A DNA stretch of 64,000 nucleotides from Streptomyces sp. NBC_00620 (GTDB lineage Bacteria; Actinomycetota; Actinomycetes; Streptomycetales; Streptomycetaceae). This document shows positions 42,591 to 54,340 of this stretch, piece after piece (position 1 is the stretch's first letter; each line of letters opens with the position of its first letter). The position numbers were made by a program, and so were the translations under genes. Where the stretch lies: assembly GCF_026341825.1 (NCBI RefSeq), contig NZ_JAPENY010000003.1, positions 930,001 through 994,000 of the forward strand, read 5' to 3'. The notes under the pieces are model-generated. The model was not told where the DNA came from, made no database searches, and was given only the letters and a program-made list of their open reading frames with translations.

Positions 42591-42948
42591 TGAGCGACCG
42601 ACCGGCCGAGGCCCGCCCGTCCCGCGCACGCACGACCGAGGTGGGCGTGAAGTACGCGATCGTGCCAGTGCCCGTGCTCTCCCTGGAGGCCGTGGCCCGC
42701 AGCTCAGGCCTCCATCCCGACCTGATCCGTCGGTTCGTCGCCCTCGGACTGGTGGACGCCGGCCTCGACGCCTCCGGACGGATGGTGTTCGCTCCCACGG
42801 CTCCGGCCGCCCTGGCCCGCGTCCAGCGGTTGCGCACAGGGCTGTGCCTGAACTACGCATCCATCGGTCTGGTGCTCGACCTGCTCGACCACATCAGCTT
42901 GCTCGAAGCCGCGCTGCGGCGTGCAGGCATGAGGAGTGATCTACCACC

Positions 42949-42958
<10 letters not shown>
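42590..42958 (+). CDS. cbpM: Chaperone modulator CbpM / MerR-like protein
   Basis: This is a 122-aa protein with a MerR-type helix-turn-helix: LSLEAVARSSGLHPDLIRRFVALGLVDAG, then ALARVQRLRTGLCLNYASIGLVLDLLDHISLLE. CbpM binds the J domain of CbpA and modulates it. The protein could also act as a regulator of the operon like HspR. It starts 1 bp inside the dnaJ stop and overlaps clpB by 10 bp. Confidence 0.85.
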
Positions 42959-45584
<2,626 letters not shown>

Positions 45585-45588
<4 letters not shown>

Positions 45589-46043
45589 GTACCGTGCAGG
45601 CCACCAACGTCACCTGTCCGCACTGCGGGCGCACCAACCGGGTACCCGTGGCCGCCGAGGGCCGTCCCAGGTGCGGCAACTGCAAGCAGCCTCTGCCGTG
45701 GATGGCCGACGCGGGCGACGACGACTTCACCGAGGTCGTCGAGCAGGCCACCGTGCCCGTCGTCGTGGACCTGTGGGCCACCTGGTGCGGCCCCTGTCGC
45801 ATGGTGAGCCCCGCGCTGGAGAAGGTCGCCGCCGATCTCGCGGGAACGATCAAGCTGGTCAAGGTCGACATCGACAAGAACCCGCGCCTGGCGCGGCGGT
45901 TCGAGGTCCAGGCCGTACCGACGCTGCTGGTCCTCGACAAAGGACGGACCATCGCCCGGCAGGCGGGTGCCGCACCTGCCCCTGCCCTGCGGCGGTGGGT
46001 GGAACAGTCGATCGCCGGCCGCGAACCGGCCGGGAAAGGATGA
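45585..46043 (+). CDS. trxA: Thioredoxin 2-type protein with zinc ribbon
   Basis: This is a 152-aa protein. An N-terminal zinc-binding segment (CPHCGRTNRVPVA, RCGNCKQPLPW) is followed by a thioredoxin fold with the active site WCGPC near residue 66 and the cis-Pro segment VQAVPTLLV. This is the Trx2/TrxC layout. It reduces disulfides in the cytoplasm. The last gene of the block encodes a thioredoxin-reductase-like protein, a possible partner. Confidence 0.93.
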
Positions 46044-46049
46044 TCGGCC

Positions 46050-46310
46050 ATGACCGTACGGACCGACCCCCACCTCGCCCTCGTACGCCCCGTCACCCCG
46101 CGCGCCCCGGGATGCGAGGAATGCCTGGCCACGCACTCCCCCTGGGTCCACCTCAGGCTCTGCCTGACCTGCGGCCACGTCGGCTGCTGCGATTCCTCTC
46201 CGAACCGGCACGCCCGCCGTCACGCCGCCGCCGACGGCCATCCGATCGTGGCGTCGCTGGAGCCCGGCGAGGACTGGCGGTGGTGCTACGTCCACGAGGC
46301 GTTCGTGTGA
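46050..46310 (+). CDS. UBP-type zinc finger protein
   Basis: This is an 86-aa single-domain protein with CEECLATHSPWVHLRLCLTCGHVGCCDSS, RHARRHAAADGHPIVASLEPGEDWRWCYVHE. The Cys/His pattern is that of zf-UBP, which in eukaryotes binds the free C-terminus of ubiquitin. Bacterial stand-alone copies occur next to stress genes, but their role is unknown to me. The stop overlaps the next start (TGATG). Confidence 0.88.
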   Translation: MTVRTDPHLALVRPVTPRAPGCEECLATHSPWVHLRLCLTCGHVGCCDSSPNRHARRHAAADGHPIVASLEPGEDWRWCYVHEAFV

Positions 46311-48091
46311 TGCCCGGCGACGAGACGCGGACGGGCGAAGCGCCCGTGCCGGAGGAGGCGGAGGAGAGCGTCCCCTTCGAGACCCCCGACATCTACGGCG
46401 CCTATCCCCGCCTGCCGGACGACACGATGGCCCGTCTGGCCCAGCATGGCCGCAGGCGCCCGGTGGACGCCGGTGACGTGCTGATCCGGGAGGGCGAGCG
46501 GTGCGAGACGTTCTACGTCGTCCTCAGCGGCTCGGTCGCCATCGTCGAGGGCTACGGCACGCCCGGTGAACGCCTGCTCCGGGTGCACGGCCCTGGCCGC
46601 TTCATCGGCGAACTCGGCCTCCTGAACGGACAGGTGGCCTTCTACACCGCCGTGGTCAGGGACCCCGGCGAGATCCTCGCCCTGTCCATGGACCAGCTGC
46701 GTGACCTGGTGACCCGGGACTCCACCCTCGGTGACGTGGTGCTGCGCGCCTGCCTGGGCCGCCGTGCCCTGCTCGTCGGACAGGGCGCCGGTTTCCGCAT
46801 CATCGGCTCGCGCTACTCGCCCGACACCCGGCGGCTGCGCGAGTTCGCCGCCCGCAACCGGCTGCCGCACCGCTGGATCGATCTGGAGTCGGACTCGGAG
46901 GCCGAGGCGCTGCTGCGCCGCTTCGCGGTCGGTCCGGAGCAGACGCCGCTGGTGATCTGGCGGGACACGACACTGCTGCGCAATCCGAGCAACGCCGAAC
47001 TGGCCCGGTTGATCGGCCTGCCGCCCCTGCCGTCGGGCAACGGCCGCGACGATCTCCTGATCGTCGGCTCCGGACCGGCCGGTCTCGCCGCCGCGGTGAA
47101 CGCCGCCTCGGAGGGCCTCGGCACGACCGTGGTCGAGGCGATGGCCACCGGCGGCCAGGCCGGGACGTCCTCCCGCATCGAGAACTGCTTCGGCTTCCCC
47201 TCCGGCATCTCCGGCGCCGAACTCACCGAGCGCGGGGTGCTCCAGGCGGGCAAGTTCGGTGCCCGGATCAGTGTCCCGGCGGAGGCGGCCCGGCTCGAAC
47301 GGCGGGACGGCCACTACGCCGTCGGGTTCGCCGACGGCAGCGAGATCACCGCCCGTACCGTCGTCCTGGCCACCGGCGCCCATTACCGCCGCCTCCATGT
47401 GCCCGGCATCGAGCCGTTGGAGGGCACGGGCGTCCACTACTCGGCGACCGTCTACGAGGCCCAGCAGTGCCGTACCGACCCGGTGGCGGTTGTCGGCGGC
47501 GGCAACTCCGCGGGCCAGGCCGTGCTCTTCCTGGCCGGGTACGCACCGCAGGTGTACCTGCTCGTCCGTGCGCCGAGCCTCGATGCGCACATGTCCCGCT
47601 ACCTGATCGATCAGATCGAGCGCCACCCGCGGGTGCGCGTCCTGCTGCACACCGAGGTGACGGAGGCACTCGGCGACAAGGCGCTGGAGGCGGTCACCGT
47701 GGTCGACCACCGTACGGGCGAGCACCGCCACCTCGAGGTGCGGGCCCTGTTCGTCTTCACCGGCGCCGACCCTCACACCGAGTGGCTGTCCGGCGCGCTC
47801 GCCCTCGACGCACGCGGCTACGTGCTCACCGGCGCGGAGGCACAAGCCTGCTCCGTTCCCGAACTATGGCAGAGCCAGGGCCGCGACTGCCTGACCTTGG
47901 AGACCAGCCTGCCTGGCGTCTTCGCCGCCGGCGACGTCCGCAGCGGCTCGGTGAAGCGCGTGGCCTCCGCGGTCGGCGAAGGCGCGATGAGCATCCACTT
48001 CGTGCACCGCTACCTGGACCACACGGCCGCGCCAGGCGGCAGCGACAGCTCCCCGCACATCCGTCCGAAGGAGTCCGCTTGGCTCGCGTGA
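46310..48091 (+). CDS. cNMP-binding domain fused to thioredoxin-reductase-like FAD oxidoreductase
   Basis: This is a 593-aa protein. Residues 30-150 form a cyclic-nucleotide-binding fold (VLIREGERCETFYVVLSGSVAIVEG, GPGRFIGELGLLNGQ). Residues 165-240 are a thioredoxin/glutaredoxin-like segment without CxxC. Residues 245-565 are a pyridine-nucleotide oxidoreductase with FAD motif LLIVGSGPAGLAAAVNA and NAD motif VAVVGGGNSAGQAVLFLA. Where thioredoxin reductases carry C-x-x-C, this protein reads SATVYEAQQC, so the redox-active disulfide is missing. Electron transfer must differ. It is the last gene of the proteostasis block. Confidence 0.85.
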   Translation: MPGDETRTGEAPVPEEAEESVPFETPDIYGAYPRLPDDTMARLAQHGRRRPVDAGDVLIREGERCETFYVVLSGSVAIVEGYGTPGERLLRVHGPGRFIGELGLLNGQVAFYTAVVRDPGEILALSMDQLRDLVTRDSTLGDVVLRACLGRRALLVGQGAGFRIIGSRYSPDTRRLREFAARNRLPHRWIDLESDSEAEALLRRFAVGPEQTPLVIWRDTTLLRNPSNAELARLIGLPPLPSGNGRDDLLIVGSGPAGLAAAVNAASEGLGTTVVEAMATGGQAGTSSRIENCFGFPSGISGAELTERGVLQAGKFGARISVPAEAARLERRDGHYAVGFADGSEITARTVVLATGAHYRRLHVPGIEPLEGTGVHYSATVYEAQQCRTDPVAVVGGGNSAGQAVLFLAGYAPQVYLLVRAPSLDAHMSRYLIDQIERHPRVRVLLHTEVTEALGDKALEAVTVVDHRTGEHRHLEVRALFVFTGADPHTEWLSGALALDARGYVLTGAEAQACSVPELWQSQGRDCLTLETSLPGVFAAGDVRSGSVKRVASAVGEGAMSIHFVHRYLDHTAAPGGSDSSPHIRPKESAWLA

Positions 48092-48110
48092 CACCCAGCG
48101 GGCGACGAGA

Positions 48111-48440
48111 TCACAAGACGGAGAATGCGGCGAGGGGAATGGCCACGCCCGTCCGGCGCCACCGTGGTGGCGGAATGCAGGACAGGCCCCTTGGCAATGA
48201 CGTTCCACCCCTGTGAGTGGAGGTAGAGGGCGTTCTCCCGCCCATATCCAGATTAGGCACCTCCGGATACGGCGAACAGTCCCCCAGGTAGCGGCCCAAC
48301 TGCGCGGCCGCCAGCAGGTAGTTGTACCGGGTGGTCTCCAGGTAATTCCCCGACCGCAGCGAGCGATCCCAGTCCCGCGGAAACCCCGACCAGGTCTTCG
48401 ACAATCCCGCAGTGATCTTGTCCAGGTCCAGTAGCAGCAT
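48111..48440 (-). pseudogene. Truncated tyrosine recombinase (integrase) beside tRNA-Pro
   Basis: The reverse strand from ATG 48440 reads SGFPRDWDRSLRSGNYLETT, then RYNYLLAAAQLGRYLGD. This is the SAM-like core-binding N-domain of a phage/ICE-type tyrosine recombinase. After about 54 residues (near 48278) the match ends and the frame runs on in low-complexity sequence to 48111. The catalytic R-H-R-Y domain is missing. A CGGAGG ribosome-binding site lies 9 nt upstream. Its place next to the tRNA is where such integrases normally sit. Confidence 0.75.
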
Positions 48441-48631
<191 letters not shown>

Positions 48632-48809
48632 GTGCCGTCTGACCTGGGGTTTCCCCCGGCTGAACGTGCATCGAAACAATACCGCACTCGCGCTGCTGAT
48701 CGCGCCCTCGTTTATACGGGCCATGCGAGGGCCTGCGTCTATACGGGTCGTACGAGGGCCCGCGTCCCGAGTTGACCTGAAGTTTGGTTGAGGTTGCAGA
48801 GTCGTCTGT

Positions 48810-49511
48810 ATGACGACGACAGCGGAACAGAGCTACGTGTACGCGGACCTGCCCCACTTGATGGGGCTGATGACCGGCGACGAGAAGCACGGGCCGGCGG
48901 CGACGTCCACCCTGGACGCGCTGTGGGTGCTGTACGACCGGGTGCTTCGGGTGGGGCCAGAGCGGATGGGCGATCCGGAGCGGGACCGGTTCCTGTTGTC
49001 CAAGGGGCACGGGCCGATGGCGTACTACGCGGTGCTGGCGGCCAAGGGGTTCGTGCCCGTCGCGTGGCTGCCCGGGTTCGGGTCGTACGACTCGCCGCTC
49101 GGGCACCACCCGGACCGGGTGCTGGTGCCGGGTGCCGAGATCGGGAGCGGGTCGCTGGGACACGGGCTGCCGATCGCCGTCGGCATGGCCCTGGGGCTGC
49201 GGGCGCAGGGGCTGGACGAACCGCGCGTATGGGTGCTGACCGGCGACGCCGAGCTGGACGAGGGCAGCAACCACGAGGCGATCGCGTACGCCGGTCCGGC
49301 CGGTCTGGAACGGCTGCACACCGTCGTGATCGACAACTCCTCGGCCAGCCATGCCCGGCCGGGCGGCATCGCCGCGCGGTTCGAGGCGGCCGGCTGGTCC
49401 ACGGCGACCGTCGACGGCCGTGACCACGAGGCGCTGTACGCCGCCTTCACCGCCCCTCACCCGGGCCGTCCGCGGGTGGTCGTCGCCCAGGTCGAGCCGA
49501 AGCTCGACTGA
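48810..49511 (+). CDS. Transketolase, N-terminal (TPP-binding) subunit
   Basis: This is a 233-aa protein carrying only the thiamine-diphosphate domain: FLLSKGHGPMAYYAVLA, GSGSLGHGLPIAVGMALGLRAQ and the TPP/Mg motif GDAELDEGSNHEAIAYAG. It needs the C-terminal partner encoded next for activity. Split transketolases move two-carbon ketol units between sugars or related aldehydes. ATG start at 48810, with a weak ribosome-binding site. The divergent neighbour is tRNA-Pro. Confidence 0.93.
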   Translation: MTTTAEQSYVYADLPHLMGLMTGDEKHGPAATSTLDALWVLYDRVLRVGPERMGDPERDRFLLSKGHGPMAYYAVLAAKGFVPVAWLPGFGSYDSPLGHHPDRVLVPGAEIGSGSLGHGLPIAVGMALGLRAQGLDEPRVWVLTGDAELDEGSNHEAIAYAGPAGLERLHTVVIDNSSASHARPGGIAARFEAAGWSTATVDGRDHEALYAAFTAPHPGRPRVVVAQVEPKLD

Positions 49512-49576
49512 GGCTCGGCCGTGCCCCGTCCCGCACCTCTCCGTTCCGTAAGCCCCTTGGAAGGACACGAGTACCC

Positions 49577-50488
49577 ATGGACACCATGCGTGACCGTTTC
49601 GCCCCTGTCGTCACCCAGCTGCTCGACGAGGATCCACGCGTCGCCGTCGTTCTCGCCGAGATCGGCACGGACGGCTTCACGGAGGCTCGACGCAGGCACC
49701 CGAAGCGGGTGATCAACGTCGGCATCCGCGAACAGCTCCTCGTCGGGGCGGGTGCCGGACTGGCGCTGACCGGGCTGCGGCCCGTGGTGCACACCTTCGC
49801 CAGTTTCCTCGTCGAGCGGCCCTTCGAGCAGGTCAAGCTCGACCTCGGGCACCAGGACGTGGGCGCGGTGCTGGTCAGCGCGTCCGCGTCCTTCGACTGG
49901 CCCGCGGGCGGGTACACGCACATGGCCCCCGGCGACGTGGCCCTGCTGGACACGCTGGACGGCTGGACCGTGCATGTGCCGGGCCACCCGGACGAGGCCG
50001 AGACCCTGCTGCGCCACGCGATCGCCGCCGGGGACGACAAGGTGTACGTCCGGTTGTCGGTGCAGTCCAACGCGCAGGCGCTTCCGGTCGACGGGGCGCG
50101 CTTCATCACCGTCCGCGAAGGGCGCGCCGGGGTGGTCCTGGCCGTCGGCCCGATGCTCGACGCCGTGCTCGACGCCACGGAAGGGCTCGACGTCACCGTC
50201 CTGTACGCGACGACCGTCCGCCCCTTCGACACGGCCGCGCTGCGCCGGGCCAGTGAGGCGGCGGGCACCGATGTCGTCCTCGTCGAGCCATACCTGGCCG
50301 GCACGTCCACGGCCTTCGCGGGCGACGCTCTCGCCGACGTGCCCCACCGCGTCCTCGGCCTGGGCGTGGGCCGCCGTGAGCTGCGCCGTTACGGGCAGGT
50401 CGACGAGCACCTGACCGCACACGGTCTCGACGCGGGCTCGTTGCGGCAGCGGATCAGCGGCTTCCTGGAAGCAGGCGTCCTCCGGTGA
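49577..50488 (+). CDS. Transketolase, C-terminal subunit
   Basis: This is a 303-aa protein with the pyrimidine-binding and C-terminal domains: RVAVVLAEIGTDGF, RVINVGIREQLLVGAGAGLALTGLRPVVHTF, with the catalytic Glu in GIREQ, and a final domain containing VTVLYATTVRPFDTAALR. It pairs with the preceding subunit gene (65-bp gap). Confidence 0.93.
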   Translation: MDTMRDRFAPVVTQLLDEDPRVAVVLAEIGTDGFTEARRRHPKRVINVGIREQLLVGAGAGLALTGLRPVVHTFASFLVERPFEQVKLDLGHQDVGAVLVSASASFDWPAGGYTHMAPGDVALLDTLDGWTVHVPGHPDEAETLLRHAIAAGDDKVYVRLSVQSNAQALPVDGARFITVREGRAGVVLAVGPMLDAVLDATEGLDVTVLYATTVRPFDTAALRRASEAAGTDVVLVEPYLAGTSTAFAGDALADVPHRVLGLGVGRRELRRYGQVDEHLTAHGLDAGSLRQRISGFLEAGVLR

Positions 50489-50502
50489 ACGTCAGGTCAG
50501 AT

Positions 50503-50862
50503 TCAGTCGACGGCCGGAAGACCCAACTCCGGGTAGGACTCGAGCAGTCGGGTCGGGGCCGCCTGGCGCCAGGAGTCGGCGAGGATGTCGCGCAGCTCGT
50601 CGGTGTCCTCCAGCGCCGCGAGGCGGACGCGGACCCAGGCGAAGCCCGCCTCGTGGTCGGCGATCCAGAACTTCCCGGGCTCGGCCCTGGACAGTTCGTC
50701 CCGCTCCTCCTTCGGGCAGCGCACGGCGATGGAGGTCTCTTCCTCGGGCAGCGTGGCGAACATCTTTCCCGCGACCCGGAATGTGGGCATGCTCCAGGCG
50801 ATCTTCTCCGTCGTGTCCGGCAGGGAGAGGGCGATACGTCGTACGTCTTCGGCATCCGGCAT
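50503..50862 (-). CDS. MmcQ/YjbR family DNA-binding-fold protein
   Basis: This is a 119-aa protein of the MmcQ/YjbR fold (PDAEDVRRIALSLPDTTEKIAWSMPTFRVAGKMFATL, GFAWVRVRLAALEDTDELRDILADSWRQAAP). The family's role is not established. The start at 50862 matches the usual family N-terminus. Confidence 0.85.
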   Translation of the reverse strand: MPDAEDVRRIALSLPDTTEKIAWSMPTFRVAGKMFATLPEEETSIAVRCPKEERDELSRAEPGKFWIADHEAGFAWVRVRLAALEDTDELRDILADSWRQAAPTRLLESYPELGLPAVD

Positions 50863-50930
50863 GAGAGGCACCGTAGTCAATGGCACCGACAATCGCCCCG
50901 GCCCACCGCCCCACCCAGTCCGGCCACCCC

Positions 50931-51476
50931 TCACCTGTCACCTGCGCCGACACTCCCCGACCCGACCCTCTTGTAGAAGATCGTGGTCGGCCGCAGCTCG
51001 CCCGAAGGCGTCGCGGCGTAGTCGGGTATCGCCCCGAGCCGGGTCCAACCCGCCGAGCAGTACAAGGACTCGGCGGGGCTGTCGGTCTCGGTGTCCAGGT
51101 GCAGGAGGGTCACTCCCGCCGCGGCTGCCGCCTGTTCGGCCGTCGTCAGGAGGGTGCGGCCGAGGCCCCGTCCACGGCCGGCCCGGTGCACCATCAGCTT
51201 CACGAGCTCGGCGCGGTGGCGGCTGTTGGGCTTGTCGGGGAAGGCGAGACTCACGGTGCCGAGCAGCCGGCCCTCGGTCCGTGCCACCCAGACGGCGAGG
51301 TGGCCGGACGACACCGCGTCCGCGCGGTCCTCCCACCAGGACAGGGCCGCGGCGCGGTCGAGCGGAGCGAGGAAGCCGACCGAGGCGCCGTCGTCCACAG
51401 TGTCGGCGAGCAGGTCGGCCAACTCCTCGGTGCAGGCGAGGAGTTCGGGCGCGCTCAGCCTTGAGACGGCGGTCAC
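50931..51476 (-). CDS. GNAT family N-acetyltransferase
   Basis: This is a 181-aa acetyltransferase with the acetyl-CoA motif A, KLMVHRAGRGRGLGRTLL, preceded by LLGTVSLAFPDKPNSRHRAEL and followed by LHLDTETDSPAESLYCSAGW. The GTG start overlaps the stop of the upstream XRE/cupin regulator by four bases (GTGA), so the two are co-translated. The substrate is unknown. Confidence 0.88.
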   Translation of the reverse strand: MTAVSRLSAPELLACTEELADLLADTVDDGASVGFLAPLDRAAALSWWEDRADAVSSGHLAVWVARTEGRLLGTVSLAFPDKPNSRHRAELVKLMVHRAGRGRGLGRTLLTTAEQAAAAAGVTLLHLDTETDSPAESLYCSAGWTRLGAIPDYAATPSGELRPTTIFYKRVGSGSVGAGDR

Positions 51477-52060
51477 GGCTCCACCACGACCAGCGCGTAC
51501 CGTACGCCGTCGGGGCCGGGGCACCGGAACCGCGTCGGCCCCCACACCCGCAGCCGTAGGCAGTCACCGACGCCGAGGTGGTGCTCGACATCCCCGGCGG
51601 TCACGTCCAGCGCTCCCTCCAGGATCCAGATGTGCTGCTCCAGGCCGGGTACGGGGGGCCGGTCGTACGCGATGTCGGAGCCGCCCGCGAGCCGTCCCTC
51701 GACGAGTTCACCGCGCAGCCCGGAGTGCGGCGGCGACACCGAACGCCGTACGAAGCCGGAGTCCCGGTCTTCCCACACCGTCTGCTCGACGGCGCGCACC
51801 AGCAGCGCGGGCTCCGCCTCGACCTCACTGAGGAGCTGCGACATGGTGCGCCCGTAGACACCGCACAGCCGGTTGAGGAGCGAGGCGGTGGGGCTGATCT
51901 CGGCGCGCTCGGCCCGGGACAGGGTGGAACGGCTCACCCCGCTGCGTTCAGCCAGCTCCCCGAGCGACCAGCCGCGTTCGGCCCGGAGCTCCCCGAGGCG
52001 TGCGGCGAGCCGGGCATCGACGGGGTCCGGGGCAAGACCGTCTCCATCAGGCCGTTTCAT
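51473..52060 (-). CDS. XRE-family regulator with cupin domain
   Basis: This is a 195-aa protein. The helix-turn-helix at about 19-75 reads LGELRAERGWSLGELAERSGVSRSTLSRAERAEISPT. The C-terminal cupin (120-195) has VPGLEQHIWILEGALDVTAGDVEHHLGVGDCLRL. This is a common small-molecule-responsive repressor layout. It probably controls itself and the coupled acetyltransferase gene. Confidence 0.9.
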   Translation of the reverse strand: MKRPDGDGLAPDPVDARLAARLGELRAERGWSLGELAERSGVSRSTLSRAERAEISPTASLLNRLCGVYGRTMSQLLSEVEAEPALLVRAVEQTVWEDRDSGFVRRSVSPPHSGLRGELVEGRLAGGSDIAYDRPPVPGLEQHIWILEGALDVTAGDVEHHLGVGDCLRLRVWGPTRFRCPGPDGVRYALVVVEP

Positions 52061-52156
52061 ATAAGGGACGATATCTCATATCCGAGAAACACCGGGAGCG
52101 GAGTTGGCCTGAGCGCCTCACGCAACAGCAGCACCGGCCCGTACAAGCGGCCCGCG

Positions 52157-53059
52157 CTACCCCTCCGCGGCACCCCGGAGCGCGTCCAGCACCGGCCGGA
52201 TCAGCGGATGCCCCTCCGCTCCCCGCCGTACGGCCGCGAAGACCCGCCGCGTCGGAGCCACCCCGTCGACCGGGCGGACGACCACACCGGTGAGGTCCAT
52301 GCCGCGCAGTGCCGAGCGCGGTACGAGCGCCACTCCCGCGTCTGCCGAGGCCAGGGCCACCACCGCGCGGAAGTCGTCCGAGGAGTGTTCGAGGCGGGGC
52401 TGGAAGCCGGCGCTCTCGCAGGCCAGGACCACTACCTCGTGGCACGGATTGCCCGGGTACGGGCCGATCCACGTGTCCTTGGCCAGCTCCGCGAGCGGCA
52501 CTTCGTCGGCGTCGGCGAGGCGGTGGCCGACCGGGACGACCGCGTCGAAGGGCTCGGCGTACAGAGGTACGTGGGTCAGGCGGGGGTCGTCGGCGGGCGG
52601 GGCCCCGCGGTACTCGACGGCCACCGCGACGTCGACCTGCCGGTCGAGGACCATCGGCAGGCTGGCGTCGCCCTCGGCGTCCTGGACGCGGATGCGGATG
52701 CCGGGCGCCGACACGGCGAGGCGGGCCACCGCGGGGGCCACGACCAGGGCGATGCCGGTCGCGAAGGAGGCGACGGTGACCGTGCCGGCCGCGCCCGAGC
52801 TGTAGGCGGCGAGCTCCGCCTCGGCCCGCTCCAACTGGGCGAGGACGGTGTTGGTGTGGCTGAGCAGGATCTCCCCGGCCGGAGTCAGCCGTACGCCCTT
52901 CGCGCCGCGCTCCACGAGCCGGTGACCCGTCTCCTGCTCCAGGGCGGTCAGCTGCTGGGAGACGGCCGAGGGCGTGAGATAGAGCGCGGCGGCAGCCGCT
53001 GTCACCGTGCGGTGGTCGGCCACCGCACGGAGGATGTGGAGCCGCCGCGCTTCGATCAT
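52157..53059 (-). CDS. LysR-family transcriptional regulator
   Basis: This is a 300-aa protein with the N-terminal winged helix EARRLHILRAVADHRTVTAAAAALYLTPSAVSQQLTALEQETG and a periplasmic-binding-type effector domain from residue 90. It lies 56 bp from the kbl stop, in the same orientation as and downstream of tdh-kbl. It may regulate threonine use (inference from position only). Confidence 0.92.
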   Translation of the reverse strand: MIEARRLHILRAVADHRTVTAAAAALYLTPSAVSQQLTALEQETGHRLVERGAKGVRLTPAGEILLSHTNTVLAQLERAEAELAAYSSGAAGTVTVASFATGIALVVAPAVARLAVSAPGIRIRVQDAEGDASLPMVLDRQVDVAVAVEYRGAPPADDPRLTHVPLYAEPFDAVVPVGHRLADADEVPLAELAKDTWIGPYPGNPCHEVVVLACESAGFQPRLEHSSDDFRAVVALASADAGVALVPRSALRGMDLTGVVVRPVDGVAPTRRVFAAVRRGAEGHPLIRPVLDALRGAAEG

Positions 53060-53115
53060 GCGACCGATTCTCTCAGGTCGGGCAAACAGGCCGGGCGAAC
53101 CGGAACGGCCCTCGC

Positions 53116-54309
53116 TCAGGCGTCCAGCTCCGCGCGGGCGGCCACGAACGCGTCCACCGCCCGGTTCACGTCCTCGGTCGAGTGCCCGGCGGACAGCTGA
53201 ACCCGAATACGCGCCTGCCCCTGCGGCACGACCGGGAACGAGAAGCCGATCACGTACACGCCGCGCTCCAGAAGCAGCTCCGCCAGGCGTCCCGCCCTCG
53301 CGGCGTCCCCGATCATGACGGGCGCGATCGCGTGGTCGCCGGGGAGGATGTCGAAGCCCTCCTCGGTCATCCGGCGGCGGAACAGCGCGGTGTTCTCGGC
53401 GAGCCGCACCCGCAGGTCGTCCGCCGACTCCAGCAGGTCGAGGACCTTGAGGGAGGCGGCGGCGATCACCGGGGCGAGCGTGTTCGAGAAGAGGTACGGA
53501 CGCGAGCGCTGGCGCAGCAGCGCGACGATCTCGGCGCGGGCGGCGACGTAACCGCCGGAGGCACCGCCAAGTGCCTTGCCGAGCGTGCCGGTGATGATGT
53601 CGACGCGGTCCATGACGCCGTGCAGTTCGGGGGTGCCGCGGCCGCCGGGGCCGACGAAGCCGACGGCGTGCGAGTCGTCGACCATGACCATGGCGTCGTA
53701 GCGGTCGGCGAGGTCGCAGATCTCGCGCAGCGGGGCCACGTACCCGTCCATGGAGAAGACGCCGTCCGTGACGATCAGCCTGCGCCTGGCGCCCGCCGCC
53801 TCCTTCAACTGCTGTTCCAGATCGGCCAGATCACGGTTGGCGTACCGGAAGCGGCGGGCCTTGGACAGGCGGATGCCGTCGATGATCGAGGCGTGGTTCA
53901 GGGCGTCGGAGATGACCGCGTCCTCGGCACCGAGGAGGGTCTCGAAGACGCCGCCGTTGGCGTCGAAGCAGGAGGAGTAGAGGATCGTGTCCTCCTGGCC
54001 GAGGAACGCCGACAGCCGCTGCTCCAGCTCCTTGTGCACCTCCTGCGTACCGCAGATGAAGCGCACGGACGCCATGCCGTAGCCCCAGCGGTCGAGGGCC
54101 GCGTGGGCGGCGGCGACGACCTCGGGGTGGTCGGCGAGGCCGAGGTAGTTGTTCGCGCAGAAGTTGAGTACCTCGCCGGGTCGCCCGCCCGCGGTGACGC
54201 TCACCGTCGCCGACTGCGGGGTGCCGATGACGCGCTCGGGCTTGTGGAGACCGGCGGCGCGGATCTCGTCGAGGGTGGTGCGCAGATCGTCGCGTACGGA
54301 ATCGAACAT
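53116..54309 (-). CDS. kbl: 2-amino-3-ketobutyrate CoA ligase (glycine C-acetyltransferase)
   Basis: This is a 397-aa alpha-oxoamine synthase. The N-terminus is FDSVRDDLRTTLDEIRAAG. The body has NNYLGLADHPEV, MVDDSHAVGFVGPGGRGTPE and the PLP Lys in ITGTLGKALGGASGGYV. It splits 2-amino-3-oxobutanoate with CoA into glycine and acetyl-CoA, after Tdh. The start at 54309 gives the family length. AAGGAA lies 7 nt upstream; ATG at 54312 is the alternative. Confidence 0.95.
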   Translation of the reverse strand: MFDSVRDDLRTTLDEIRAAGLHKPERVIGTPQSATVSVTAGGRPGEVLNFCANNYLGLADHPEVVAAAHAALDRWGYGMASVRFICGTQEVHKELEQRLSAFLGQEDTILYSSCFDANGGVFETLLGAEDAVISDALNHASIIDGIRLSKARRFRYANRDLADLEQQLKEAAGARRRLIVTDGVFSMDGYVAPLREICDLADRYDAMVMVDDSHAVGFVGPGGRGTPELHGVMDRVDIITGTLGKALGGASGGYVAARAEIVALLRQRSRPYLFSNTLAPVIAAASLKVLDLLESADDLRVRLAENTALFRRRMTEEGFDILPGDHAIAPVMIGDAARAGRLAELLLERGVYVIGFSFPVVPQGQARIRVQLSAGHSTEDVNRAVDAFVAARAELDA

Positions 54310-54340
54310 CATCAGTTCCTTAGAAGTCTCAAGCGGTCCG

